DNA of 46,149 nucleotides from Atopobiaceae bacterium (GTDB lineage: Bacteria > Actinomycetota > Coriobacteriia > Coriobacteriales > Atopobiaceae): contig JAUNEG010000008.1 of the NCBI GenBank assembly GCA_030525685.1, forward strand, positions 28,349 to 74,497, read 5' to 3'. Numbering within the stretch: the first letter of the stretch is position 1; the number at the start of each line of letters is the position of its first letter. The translations under genes and the position numbers were made by a program. A model generated the notes under the pieces. The model was given only the letters and a program-made list of their open reading frames with translations, was not told the DNA's origin and did no database searches. This document shows, piece by piece, positions 25,095 through 32,911 of this stretch.

Positions 25095-26831
25095 ATGTTC
25101 AAGCGCTTCCTCACCTACTACAAGGGCCAGCTTCACCTCTTCGTCACCGACATCGTCGCCGCCGTCACGGTGGCCGCCGTGGACCTCGCGTTCCCGCAGA
25201 TTCTGCGCGGCCTGGCGGGCGGACTGTTCACCGAGGGCCCGGACGCCATCCTCGAAGTGCTCGCCTACCTCGCCGTCGGCCTCGTAGCCATGTACGCGCT
25301 GCGCTTCGTCTGCCGCTACTTCGTCATCTACTGGGGCCACGTCATGGGCGCGCGCATGGAGAGCCGCATGCGCGAGGACCTCTTCGACGCCTACGTGCGC
25401 CAGAGCTTCTCGTTCTTCGACCGCAGCCGCTCCGGCGACCTCATGAGCCGCCTGGTCTCGGACCTCTTCGACATCTCCGAGGCCGCCCACCACGGCCCCG
25501 AGTTCCTGCTCATCGGCGTCGTCGAGATCGTCGGCAGCTTCGTGATCCTCCTCACGATCAACGTGCCGCTCACGGCCGCGCTCGCCCTCATCGCGTGCCT
25601 GCTCGTGGCCTACAACGTGTGGGCCAACGTCCGCATGCGCGCGGTCTACACCGAGAACCGCGTGCGCATCTCCGGCGTGAACTCGCGCCTGGAGGACGCG
25701 CTCGGCGGCATGCGCGTGGTCAAGGGCTTCGCGGCGGAGGACGCCGAGAGCGAGAAGTTCCGCGCGAGCAACGACGCCTACCTCGAGTCCAAGACGCGCA
25801 TGTACCGCGCCATGGGCCGCTACCAGGCCGCCATTGCCGTCATGATGGGCGCGCTCAACACCGTCGTGGTGGTCCTCGGCGGCTGGCTCATCGCGCGCGG
25901 CCAGATGGAGGCGGCCGACCTCGCCACCTACGCGCTCTACATCTCGCTGTTCACCGCGCCGATCACGCAGATCCTGGACTTCACCGAGACCTTCCAGAAG
26001 GCCATCGCCGGCTTTCGCCGCTTCTGTGAGGTGCTCGACGAGCAGCCGCAGATCCAGGACCGACCCGGCGCCCGCCCGCTGCGCGTGAGCGAGGGCGCCA
26101 TCCGCTACGAGGACGTCCACTTCGCCTACGAGGACGCGCCTGGCGAGAAGGACGACGAGGTCATCTGCGGCCTCACGCTGGACATCCGCCCCGGCGAGAC
26201 CATCGCGCTCGTGGGTCCGTCGGGCGGCGGCAAGTCCACCACGTGCGCTCTCCTGCCGCGCTTCTACGACGTGGACGCCGGCTCCATCACGATCGACGGC
26301 CAGGACGTGCGCGACGTCACGCAGAAGAGCCTGCGCGCGGCGATCGGCCTGGTGCAGCAGGACGTCTACCTCTTCGACGGGACCATCGCCGAGAACATCG
26401 CCTACGGCTGCCCGGACGCCACCGCGGCCGAGATCCGTCTCGCCGCCCGCCGCGCCAACATCGCCGAGTTCGTGGAGAGCCTGCCCGACGGCTACGAGAC
26501 GCAGGTCGGCGAGCGCGGCAGCCACCTCTCCGGCGGCCAGAAGCAGCGCATCGCCATCGCGCGCGTGTTCCTCGAGAACCCGCCGGTCCTGATCTTCGAC
26601 GAGGCCACGTCCGCGCTGGACAACGAGTCCGAGCAAGCCGTCCAGGAGTCGCTCGACGAGCTCGCGCGCGGCCGCACCACGCTCGTGATCGCGCACCGGC
26701 TCTCCACGATACGCGGCGCCGACGAGATCGTCACCATGGAGGGCGGCCGCGTGGCGGAGCGCGGCACCCACGAGGAGCTTCTCGCCCGCGGCGGCACCTA
26801 CGCGCGCTACTACCAGATGCAGTTCGCCTAG
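25095..26831 (+). CDS. ABC exporter half-transporter (fused permease and ATPase)
   Basis: MsbA/MDR-type exporter subunit, 578 residues, normal length for a half-transporter that dimerises. Transmembrane domain about 1-310 with six hydrophobic segments (first at about 15-40; EIVGSFVILLTINVPL in the middle). ATPase domain from about 340: Walker A GPSGGGKST near 374, Q-loop QQDVYLFDG, signature LSGGQ at 478-482, Walker B VLIFDEATSALD, H-loop AHRLST. The linker contains APGEKDDEV, a short insertion after the first ATPase strand. Substrate unknown; there is no partner half-transporter gene, suggesting a homodimer. The ribosome site is weak (CGGAG). A TACCCT-like -10 lies about 45 nt upstream. Confidence 0.93.
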   Translation: MFKRFLTYYKGQLHLFVTDIVAAVTVAAVDLAFPQILRGLAGGLFTEGPDAILEVLAYLAVGLVAMYALRFVCRYFVIYWGHVMGARMESRMREDLFDAYVRQSFSFFDRSRSGDLMSRLVSDLFDISEAAHHGPEFLLIGVVEIVGSFVILLTINVPLTAALALIACLLVAYNVWANVRMRAVYTENRVRISGVNSRLEDALGGMRVVKGFAAEDAESEKFRASNDAYLESKTRMYRAMGRYQAAIAVMMGALNTVVVVLGGWLIARGQMEAADLATYALYISLFTAPITQILDFTETFQKAIAGFRRFCEVLDEQPQIQDRPGARPLRVSEGAIRYEDVHFAYEDAPGEKDDEVICGLTLDIRPGETIALVGPSGGGKSTTCALLPRFYDVDAGSITIDGQDVRDVTQKSLRAAIGLVQQDVYLFDGTIAENIAYGCPDATAAEIRLAARRANIAEFVESLPDGYETQVGERGSHLSGGQKQRIAIARVFLENPPVLIFDEATSALDNESEQAVQESLDELARGRTTLVIAHRLSTIRGADEIVTMEGGRVAERGTHEELLARGGTYARYYQMQFA

Positions 26832-26855
26832 CCGCGCGCCTGCGCGCCGCAGACC

Positions 26856-27127
26856 GTCCCGGAATCGCCGGGTTTCTCGCCAGGCGAGAAGATCGTGTCC
26901 CAGAATCGGCGACCTTCTCCGCGCGCCGCTGCTCGCCGTCCCGGAATCGTCGGGTTTCCGCAGCTGCGTCACGCTGCCGGCGGGAACTCCGCCGATTCCC
27001 GGACGAGAAAGACCTTTCGCTGCGGAACCCCGCCGATTCCGGGACGCGCGTCTCGTCCGGCTGCGGAACCTCCCGGATTTTGGGACACCCTGACTGCCGG
27101 AGCGCAGAACCCCGCCGATTCCCGGAC
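26856..27127. repeat. Repeat cluster H: three forward and four reverse 21-nt units
   Basis: Units begin GTCCCGGAATCG and end GGGTTC when read forward. Forward: 26856-26876, 26897-26917, 26938-26958. Reverse: 26984-27004, 27025-27045, 27066-27086, 27107-27127. The spacing is exactly 41 nt within each orientation group. Forward copies face reverse copies, so the whole array could fold into one long structure. It fills most of the 414-bp gap after the ABC exporter gene. Confidence 0.9.
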
Positions 27128-27200
27128 GTCCCGCGCGGCGAGAAGGACGGTCCCCTTGTGGACGTTTCCGGCAGGTCAGCCGGGCCGTCGCGCGCCGCGG

Positions 27201-27206
27201 TATACT
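27201..27206 (+). promoter_or_regulatory. -10 box TATACT
   Basis: TATACT, 39 nt before the start of the membrane protein at 27246. The context GCGGTATACTGGCG resembles the tRNA-Glu promoter. Confidence 0.5.
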
Positions 27207-27245
27207 GGCGCACAGCTGGTTCGTGCTTCGTCAGGAAGGCCGGGA

Positions 27246-28046
27246 ATGTTCAAGTGGAAGGCGAGTCCCCGCGTGCAGCGCGGCGCCCTCTCGGCCGACG
27301 AGGCCGAGGAGCTGTTCTCGACCGTCGACCACAGCGGCCACTCCGACGAGGAGCGTGCCCGTCGTCAGCGCGCTCACCGCAAGGAGAAGGGCGTCGCCGT
27401 CGACGTGGACCCGCTCTCCGGCGACGACCCCTCCGGCTCGGACGTGGGCAAGGTCATCACCCGCACCACCGTTTCCTTCGTGCTCGTCCTGCTCGTGCTC
27501 GTGGTGGGCGGCCAGCTTGTCTTTGGCGTCATCCGCCGCGCCAGCACGGCCAACCTCGCCGACACCGCGAGCGTGCGCACCGTCGCCGACGCCCTGCGCC
27601 TGGGCATCGAGTGGGGCGACGGCTTCACGCAGTACCCCGAGGAGTTCACCGTCCAGGAGGCGGACGAGAACACCGGCAGGATCGAGGTGAGCGTCGTCGA
27701 CACCCGCTCGGCCACCACCCTGGAGTGCTTCTCGTCCTCCCAGGTCCAGGCCACGGCGCTCGCGGTCAACGCGCTGCTCAACCCCAACATCGACACCGTG
27801 GTCTACCACGTGAGCGTCCACGTCGACGAGGAGGGCGAGCTGCAGCACTCCACCCTCTTCGGCTTCCTCAACCCCACCGGCGACGTGTCCTCGTTCATGA
27901 CGTTCGTCTGGCAGAAGACGCAGTCCGCGATGGGCGTCAACTTCTCGTGTACCATCACGGGAATCGACGAGACGCTCCAGAGCGAGCTCCGCGACCAGGT
28001 GACCACGTCGTTTACGCCGGTCCGCGCCCTTCCCGAGGACGAGTAG
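27246..28046 (+). CDS. Single-pass membrane protein of unknown function
   Basis: 266 residues. A charged cytoplasmic N-terminus (about 1-75; EELFSTVDHSGHSDEERARRQRAHRKEKG) precedes one transmembrane helix (about 76-98, TVSFVLVLLVLVVGGQLVFGV), then an extracytoplasmic domain of about 165 residues with a predicted alpha/beta pattern (EFTVQEADENTGRIEVSVVD, VVYHVSVHVDEEGELQ, STLFGFLNPTGDVSSFMTFVW). I do not recognise the domain. ATG chosen for the AGGAAGG site and the -10 box 39 nt upstream. The next gene, at 28187, also encodes an anchored extracytoplasmic domain; a functional link is only a guess from proximity. Confidence 0.8.
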   Translation: MFKWKASPRVQRGALSADEAEELFSTVDHSGHSDEERARRQRAHRKEKGVAVDVDPLSGDDPSGSDVGKVITRTTVSFVLVLLVLVVGGQLVFGVIRRASTANLADTASVRTVADALRLGIEWGDGFTQYPEEFTVQEADENTGRIEVSVVDTRSATTLECFSSSQVQATALAVNALLNPNIDTVVYHVSVHVDEEGELQHSTLFGFLNPTGDVSSFMTFVWQKTQSAMGVNFSCTITGIDETLQSELRDQVTTSFTPVRALPEDE

Positions 28047-28186
28047 CGCCGCCGCTCCCGCCCGGTGCGCCCCGCTTGCCGCAGAAGTTGGCAGCTCAGG
28101 CGGCATGAACGCCCCGTTCGGGTGCGCTTCATGGTACCCTGTGCGATGCTCAGCTGACATTTTCCTGAATGTCGAGAGGACCAGTC

Positions 28187-29857
28187 ATGAAATGCAAGAA
28201 CTGCGGCGAGGAGCTCCCCGACCGCGCTCGGTTCTGTTATGCCTGCGGCGCCCCCGTCGAGGACGTGCCCGCGCCCAAGCGCCTGGAGGAGCCGCTCGAG
28301 CCGCTCGCGGCCGGCGCCGTGCCCCTCGTCCCGCTTGCGCCGCCGCCCCGCGCCTACCGCATGGAGTCCCGGGCCGCCCGTGCCGCCGCCCGCGGCGACC
28401 GGAGGCTGGCCCGCGCCGTCACGCGCGCGCTGGGGACGGACGTCGACGAGCGGAAGAAGGACGCAGATCCCAAGAAGGACGAGCTCAGCGAGAAGGACGT
28501 CGCGGCAGAGGCCGCGGCCGAGGAGACGGCTGCCGAGAAGGACGTCGCGGTCGAGGCGGAGCCCGCGGCCGAGAAGGGCGTGACGACGGAAGCCGAGGAG
28601 GTCGCCGAGCAGGCGCCCGGGCCCGAGGAGGCCGTCGAGGCAGCGGAGGACGCGCCGGAGGGGGAGGCCGAGGAGACGTCGGAGCCCGAGGGGGCGGACG
28701 ATGCCGAGGAGGCTGCCGTCGCCGAGGATGCGCCGGAGCCCGAGGAGTCCGACGAGTCTGAGGAGGAGCCCGAGGCCGAGGCAACGGATCCCGAGGCAGA
28801 CGCCATCTCCGAGGCCGCCTCGGAGGACGTGATCCCCGCGGCCAAGCGCGGGCTCTCCGCCACCAAGGACACCCTCTCCACCGCCGGAGAGAACCTCTCC
28901 GCCGTGGGCGGCAGGCTCTCCGAGTACGTCAAGGAGATGCAGGGCCCGCGGCCCGTGATCATCGGCATCGCCGTCGTCGCGCTCGCCGTCGCGATCGGCG
29001 CGCTCGTGTGGTTCGGGACCAGCCCGCTGGGCCCGTTCGCCCCGCACGACGAGAACGTGCCCGTCGTCCAGCCGCCCTCGGACGGCAGCATCCCGCCGCT
29101 CGAGGACGACGACGAGGAGGCCGAGGAGCCCGCCGAGGCGGGGAGCGCCGAGCTCGCGCCGCGCGCGAGCGTGGCCGAGTACAGCTGGGACGAGCTCTCG
29201 CAGATCTCCGCGCTCATCGCCGCCGCGCCCTCCGACGAGGAGGCCGTCGCGATCGCGACCGAGTACCACCTCTGCACGGAGGACGGCAAGCTCGACGGCA
29301 CGCAGACCAAGGAGCTCGAGCTCACCAACGGGACCAAGGTCACCGTGGCCGTCGCCGGCTTCCGCCACGACGAGAAGGCCGACGGGTCGGGCGCCGCGGG
29401 CGTCACGTTCGTGACCCTGGGCTCGATCGGCAAGCAGGCCTACAACCCCTCGGGCGACGTGACCGCCTGGGAGGACTCGCCGCTGCGCTCGTGGATGAAC
29501 CAGAGCCTCATGGGCGAGCTGCCCGAGGGCCTCGCGGACCTGGTCGTCCCCGTCACCAAGTCGACTGCCACCCCCGCGGGCGGCCTCGGCGAGACGTCCG
29601 ACTCCATGTGGCTGCTGTCGGCGACCGAGCTGGCGGGCCTGGCGACCAACGGCGAGGAGGGCAGCCAGTACCAGCTCTTCTCCGACCAGGGCGTCGAGGG
29701 CCAGTCCTCGGTCCTGAAGCTGTGCGACGACTACTGGTGGCTGCGCGGCCTCACGTCCGATGGGCAGTGGCAGCGGACCGTGGACAAGGACGGCTCGCCG
29801 TCCAGCGGCCGCAACCCGCTCTACGAGTTCGACGTCGTGGTCGGCTTCTGCCTCTAA
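28187..29857 (+). CDS. Zinc-ribbon membrane protein with DUF6273-like outer domain
   Basis: 556 residues. N-terminal zinc ribbon CKNCGEELPDRARFCYACG (residues 3-21), a long, almost purely acidic/Ala region (about 95-215; runs of EEAAEE type), one transmembrane helix near 255-278 (VIIGIAVVALAVAIGALVWFG), a short acidic linker, and a C-terminal domain of about 200 residues with the Trp-rich DUF6273 pattern: WEDSPLRSWMNQSLMGELPEGL, MWLLSATELAG and YWWLRG. DUF6273 domains occur in secreted or anchored proteins of gut Firmicutes and Actinobacteria; function unknown. ATG follows CGAGAGGACC. Ends before a strong hairpin. Confidence 0.85.
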   Translation: MKCKNCGEELPDRARFCYACGAPVEDVPAPKRLEEPLEPLAAGAVPLVPLAPPPRAYRMESRAARAAARGDRRLARAVTRALGTDVDERKKDADPKKDELSEKDVAAEAAAEETAAEKDVAVEAEPAAEKGVTTEAEEVAEQAPGPEEAVEAAEDAPEGEAEETSEPEGADDAEEAAVAEDAPEPEESDESEEEPEAEATDPEADAISEAASEDVIPAAKRGLSATKDTLSTAGENLSAVGGRLSEYVKEMQGPRPVIIGIAVVALAVAIGALVWFGTSPLGPFAPHDENVPVVQPPSDGSIPPLEDDDEEAEEPAEAGSAELAPRASVAEYSWDELSQISALIAAAPSDEEAVAIATEYHLCTEDGKLDGTQTKELELTNGTKVTVAVAGFRHDEKADGSGAAGVTFVTLGSIGKQAYNPSGDVTAWEDSPLRSWMNQSLMGELPEGLADLVVPVTKSTATPAGGLGETSDSMWLLSATELAGLATNGEEGSQYQLFSDQGVEGQSSVLKLCDDYWWLRGLTSDGQWQRTVDKDGSPSSGRNPLYEFDVVVGFCL

Positions 29858-29880
29858 CGTCAACCGGGCCAGACAGGACA

Positions 29881-29914
29881 GGGGGACGGGGCGCGCATCG
29901 TCGCCCCGTCCCCC
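29881..29914. terminator. Terminator between convergent genes
   Basis: Perfect 13-bp stem GGGGGACGGGGCG / CGCCCCGTCCCCC with an 8-nt loop. No T-tract; may serve both the zinc-ribbon gene and the convergent pyridoxal kinase gene. Confidence 0.65.
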
Positions 29915-29941
29915 TGCCGCTCTCGGTCCCCTTTGGTCGCC

Positions 29942-30823
29942 CTAGGCGAGAAGCGCCGTCACGTCCCCCAGCACGCTCTCGAAGCTCACGCCGCGCACCT
30001 CGTAGTCGGGCTGCTCGGGCGTGATCTGCATGGCGTGGCGCACGAGCTCGCTCGCGAAGCGCACGGACGAGAGCAGGCTCTCGCCGGCGTAGACGGCCGC
30101 CACCAGGCCCGAGGCAAAGAGGTCGCCGGTCCCGTGCAGCATATAGGGCAGAAGCTCGCCGGGCACCTCCTCGGGCGCGCCGTCGCCGTCGGCCACGGCC
30201 ACGTAGTTGCGGATGATTCTCTCGCCCTCGTGGACCACGCCCTTGAGGACCACCGACTTGGCGCCCATGGCGAGAAGCGCGTCGGTCACGCGGCGCACGT
30301 AGGTCTCGTCCACGTCCTGGCCCTCGTAGGGGATGCCGGTGATGATGGAGGCCTCGGTGAGGTTGGGGGTGAGCACGTCGGCGCCGTCCACCAGGCTCTT
30401 CATGGCGTCACAGAGCTCGTCGGTGTAGGTGAGGTACTTCTCGCCGCCGTCGCCCATCACCGGGTCCACGAGGCGCAGCGCGCCGGGGTGCTCGCGGTAG
30501 AGGCGGGTGATGACGGCGACCTGCTCGGGCGCGCCCAGGAAGCCGGAGTAGACGCCGTCGAGCTGGATGCCCTCGGCGACCCAGGCGTCGAGGTACCCGG
30601 TCAGCATGGACGTGGTGTCGTGCATGTGGAACTCGGGGAAGCGCGTGTGCGCCGAGAAGAGCGAGGTCGGGACCGGGCACACGTCGATGCCGGCGGCCGA
30701 GAGCACGGGGATGGCCACCCCGAGCGAGCACTTGCCGTAGCCGCACAGGTCGTGGACGGCGGCGACGCGCGGCAGGTAGCCTCCCTCGCGCTGGTAGAGG
30801 TGCAGATTGCTGGCGTTGTTCAT
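29942..30823 (-). CDS. pdxY: Pyridoxal/pyridoxamine kinase (PdxY/PdxK family)
   Basis: Ribokinase-fold enzyme that phosphorylates vitamin B6 forms in salvage of pyridoxal phosphate. 293 residues, normal length. Features: VHDLCGYGKCSLGVAIPVLSA near the N-terminus, VDPVMGDGGEKY in the middle, LTPNLTEASIITG, and the catalytic anion hole HGTGDLFASGL. Start at 30823 supported by AAAGGAG; longer frames read through the intergenic repeats. The symbol pdxY is the family best guess; PdxK cannot be excluded. Single gene, convergent with the zinc-ribbon gene. Confidence 0.92.
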   Translation of the reverse strand: MNNASNLHLYQREGGYLPRVAAVHDLCGYGKCSLGVAIPVLSAAGIDVCPVPTSLFSAHTRFPEFHMHDTTSMLTGYLDAWVAEGIQLDGVYSGFLGAPEQVAVITRLYREHPGALRLVDPVMGDGGEKYLTYTDELCDAMKSLVDGADVLTPNLTEASIITGIPYEGQDVDETYVRRVTDALLAMGAKSVVLKGVVHEGERIIRNYVAVADGDGAPEEVPGELLPYMLHGTGDLFASGLVAAVYAGESLLSSVRFASELVRHAMQITPEQPDYEVRGVSFESVLGDVTALLA

Positions 30824-31053
30824 GGGGTTCTCCTTTGTCCGCGGACTGATGGACCAGCGTACAGGGGCACAGCATAGCCCTTTTGGGCGTCCCGTGGAGG
30901 CTCGTAACCTGACGGAAGCCTGCGGGCCGCCCGGCACGGGCTTCCACCTGCGGCGGGCGGGTCTCGCGTCAGCCTGCGGAAAGCCACCGGTCAGCATGCG
31001 GAAAGCGTCGCCCGCCACACTCCTCCCAGAGGACACGGGCGCATGAAGGTGTT
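30824..31053. other. Gene-free divergent region with an 18-nt direct repeat
   Basis: Carries the pyridoxal kinase promoter (minus-strand TATGCT at about 30873-30878) and two copies of GTCAGCNTGCGGAAAGC at 30968-30984 and 30990-31006. Nearby GGCTTCC and CCTGCGG motifs suggest more degenerate copies. I see no gene here. Confidence 0.5.
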
Positions 31054-31079
31054 GAATCCATATAGATTCGATACCTATA
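31054..31079 (+). promoter_or_regulatory. Promoter and palindromic operator of the BrnT remnant
   Basis: TTGAAT (from 31054) and TATACT (about 31074-31079) frame a promoter. The palindrome GAATC-CATATA-GATTC overlaps the -35 and spacer. brnTA operons are known to be repressed by BrnA at palindromes over the promoter, so this may be a relic operator. Confidence 0.5.
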
Positions 31080-31095
31080 CTAGGGAGGAGGTACG

Positions 31096-31257
31096 GTGAA
31101 GACGCGAGAGCTCGAGTGGGACCCAGAGAAGAGCAGGGCGAACCTTGCCAAACGCGGCATCAGCTTTCTGGAGGCGCAGCGCCTGTGGCAGGGAAGGGAG
31201 CAGGAGCGCGACCTGAGCCTCGGCGTGCCCCCGACTTCCGAGAAAGGGTGCAAGTAG
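31096..31257 (+). pseudogene. Truncated BrnT-type toxin gene
   Basis: GTG start with a strong GGGAGGAGG site; 53 codons. The first 30 residues, [22 protein letters not shown], are the N-terminus of BrnT (DUF497) RNase toxins, which run to about 90 residues. The rest departs from the family after [10 protein letters not shown], losing most of the catalytic core, and stops at 31257. No brnA antitoxin gene follows; purE does. So this is the front end of a dead type II toxin-antitoxin pair, unless the short peptide has kept some role. Confidence 0.75.
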
Positions 31258-31283
31258 GCGGCCCTTCTCGCCCGCTTTGCCCC

Positions 31284-31289
31284 TATACT
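31284..31289 (+). promoter_or_regulatory. -10 box of the purE gene group
   Basis: TATACT, 34 nt before purE. CCCTTCTCGCC, a near copy of the recurrent motif, lies just upstream (31262-31272). Confidence 0.55.
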
Positions 31290-31322
31290 ACTAGGGGCGT
31301 ATGCAACGACAGAGGAGGCATC

Positions 31323-31784
31323 ATGGCAGACCAGCCGCTCGTGGGCATCATCATGGGTTCCAAGTCCGACATGCCCGTCATGGAGGCGTGCACCGCGCAG
31401 CTCGAGGAGCTGGGCGTCCCGTACGAGCTGGTCATCGCCAGCGCGCACCGCAACCCCGACAAGGTCCACGAGTGGGCCGGCTCCGCGGCCGACCGCGGCC
31501 TCAAGGTGATCATCGCCGCCGCCGGCAAGGCCGCGCACCTCGGCGGCGTCGTTGCCGCCTTCACGCCGCTGCCCATCATCGGCGTCCCCATGAAGACCTC
31601 CGACCTCGGCGGCATGGACTCGCTGCTCTCCATGGTGCAGATGCCCTCCGGCGTGCCGGTGGCCTGCGTCGCCATCAACGGAGCCAAGAACGCGGCCATC
31701 TACGCCACGCAGATCCTGGGCGCCACCATGCCCGAGTACCGCGAGAAGATCGTTGAGCTCAAGCGCCAGATGGCGGAGGCCTAG
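31323..31784 (+). CDS. purE: N5-carboxyaminoimidazole ribonucleotide mutase
   Basis: Class I PurE, isomerises N5-CAIR to CAIR in purine synthesis. 153 residues. Conserved [14 protein letters not shown] at the N-terminus, the ASAHRNPDK loop (SAHRTP in most) and [25 protein letters not shown] are all present. Such class I enzymes normally work with PurK, which is not in this window. ATG supported by AGGAGGCATC. It leads a string purE-sortase-purM-purN, all on the same strand. Confidence 0.97.
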   Translation: MADQPLVGIIMGSKSDMPVMEACTAQLEELGVPYELVIASAHRNPDKVHEWAGSAADRGLKVIIAAAGKAAHLGGVVAAFTPLPIIGVPMKTSDLGGMDSLLSMVQMPSGVPVACVAINGAKNAAIYATQILGATMPEYREKIVELKRQMAEA

Positions 31785-31832
31785 GCCAGACCCGCGGGCC
31801 CGGCGCGCCGCGGCGAGAAGAACGGAGGGGCC

Positions 31833-32876
31833 ATGGCCTCGCACTTCAAACAGCCTGAGGGGAAGGGCGGCGACCGCCGCGCCCCCGCCGCCCGAACGGG
31901 CGGCAACCCGCGCACGGGCCTGCGCACCCGCAAGGGTGGCGACGAGTCCTACCACGCGCCGGAGGGCAACCCCCACGCGGCCTCCACGCCCCACAGCGCC
32001 GAGGCGCGCTACATCCCCGTCGTCTCCGGGGCCGACGAGCGCGGCTCGGGCCGTCGCGGGCGCCACAGCGCCCACTTCGTGGAGACCGACCCCTACGACC
32101 TCTCCGGGCGCCGCAGCAAGGGTCCCAGGAAGCGCGTCGGCAGCATCGTCTCCGTCGTGCTGTTCGTGGTGGGCGCCGGGCTGCTCCTCGCCGCGGCGGG
32201 CATGTGGATCTACAACCAGTGGCAGTACCACCAGCAGGACGTCCTCAACGAGGAGCTGGCCACCTACGCCGACGTCTCCGACAACGGCACCACCGCGCCC
32301 TCGGTTGACTGGGAGGCGCTGAAGGCCGTGAACGACGACGTCGTGGGCTGGGTCCAGATCCCGCGGACCGTGGTCAGCTTCCCCGTCTACCAGGCCGAGG
32401 ACAACGAGAAGTACATCCGCACGGGCGCTGACGGCAGCTACGCCGTAGGCGGCCTGATCTTCATGGACTACGCCAACACCGCGCCGGGCATGGTCGACGG
32501 GCAGACGCTCATCTACGGCCACCACATGCGCAACGGCTCCATGTTCAAGGCGGTCTCGGACTTGGTCAACCAGGAGATGTTCGACAAGGTGCCGAACGTC
32601 TGGTACGTGACCGAGGAGGCCACCTACGACCTCGTGCCGCTGTTCGTCTACCAGACCGTCGGCAGCGACGAGAACGCCCGGAAGCTCACCTTCGAGTCGG
32701 ACGACGAGCTGCGCGCCTACCTCACCGACCTTCTCGGCAGGGCCGTGGCCAAGAACCCGGACGCCGAGACGCTCATCTCCGGCGCGTCGCACGCACTCAC
32801 GCTCTGCACCTGCAACTACGACTACAGCGACGACGGCCGCACGCTGCTCGTGTGCGTGCCCAAGGCCGCGCAATAA
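31833..32876 (+). CDS. Class B sortase
   Basis: Transpeptidase that anchors LPXTG-like proteins to the cell wall. 347 residues. A long charged cytoplasmic N-terminus (about 1-105, many Arg, His and Gly), one transmembrane helix (about 108-132, IVSVVLFVVGAGLLLAAAGMWIY), then the sortase barrel. Catalytic His in YGHHM (H230), Cys in TLCTC (C327), Arg in DGRTLL (R336). The spacing and the YGHHM motif fit class B. Preceded by GGCGAGAAGAAC and GGAGGGG. Lies between purE and purM with 48- and 35-nt gaps, so may share their transcript. Potential substrates in the window: the proteins ending at 2995 (LARTG) and 14125 (VPETG). Confidence 0.92.
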   Translation: MASHFKQPEGKGGDRRAPAARTGGNPRTGLRTRKGGDESYHAPEGNPHAASTPHSAEARYIPVVSGADERGSGRRGRHSAHFVETDPYDLSGRRSKGPRKRVGSIVSVVLFVVGAGLLLAAAGMWIYNQWQYHQQDVLNEELATYADVSDNGTTAPSVDWEALKAVNDDVVGWVQIPRTVVSFPVYQAEDNEKYIRTGADGSYAVGGLIFMDYANTAPGMVDGQTLIYGHHMRNGSMFKAVSDLVNQEMFDKVPNVWYVTEEATYDLVPLFVYQTVGSDENARKLTFESDDELRAYLTDLLGRAVAKNPDAETLISGASHALTLCTCNYDYSDDGRTLLVCVPKAAQ

Positions 32877-32911
32877 CCCCCATCCACCAGGCCCTGCCGA
32901 CAGAAAGGACC

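Noticed and set aside
26856..27127. CRISPR-like array
   Set aside because: Units switch from forward to reverse orientation half way, spacers are about 20 nt, units vary, and no cas genes are present. The four-unit cassette at 44716-44944 fails for the same reasons.
31116..31322. N-terminal extension of purE
   Set aside because: It overlaps the BrnT remnant out of frame and the purE -10 box; AGGAGG directly precedes the ATG at 31323.
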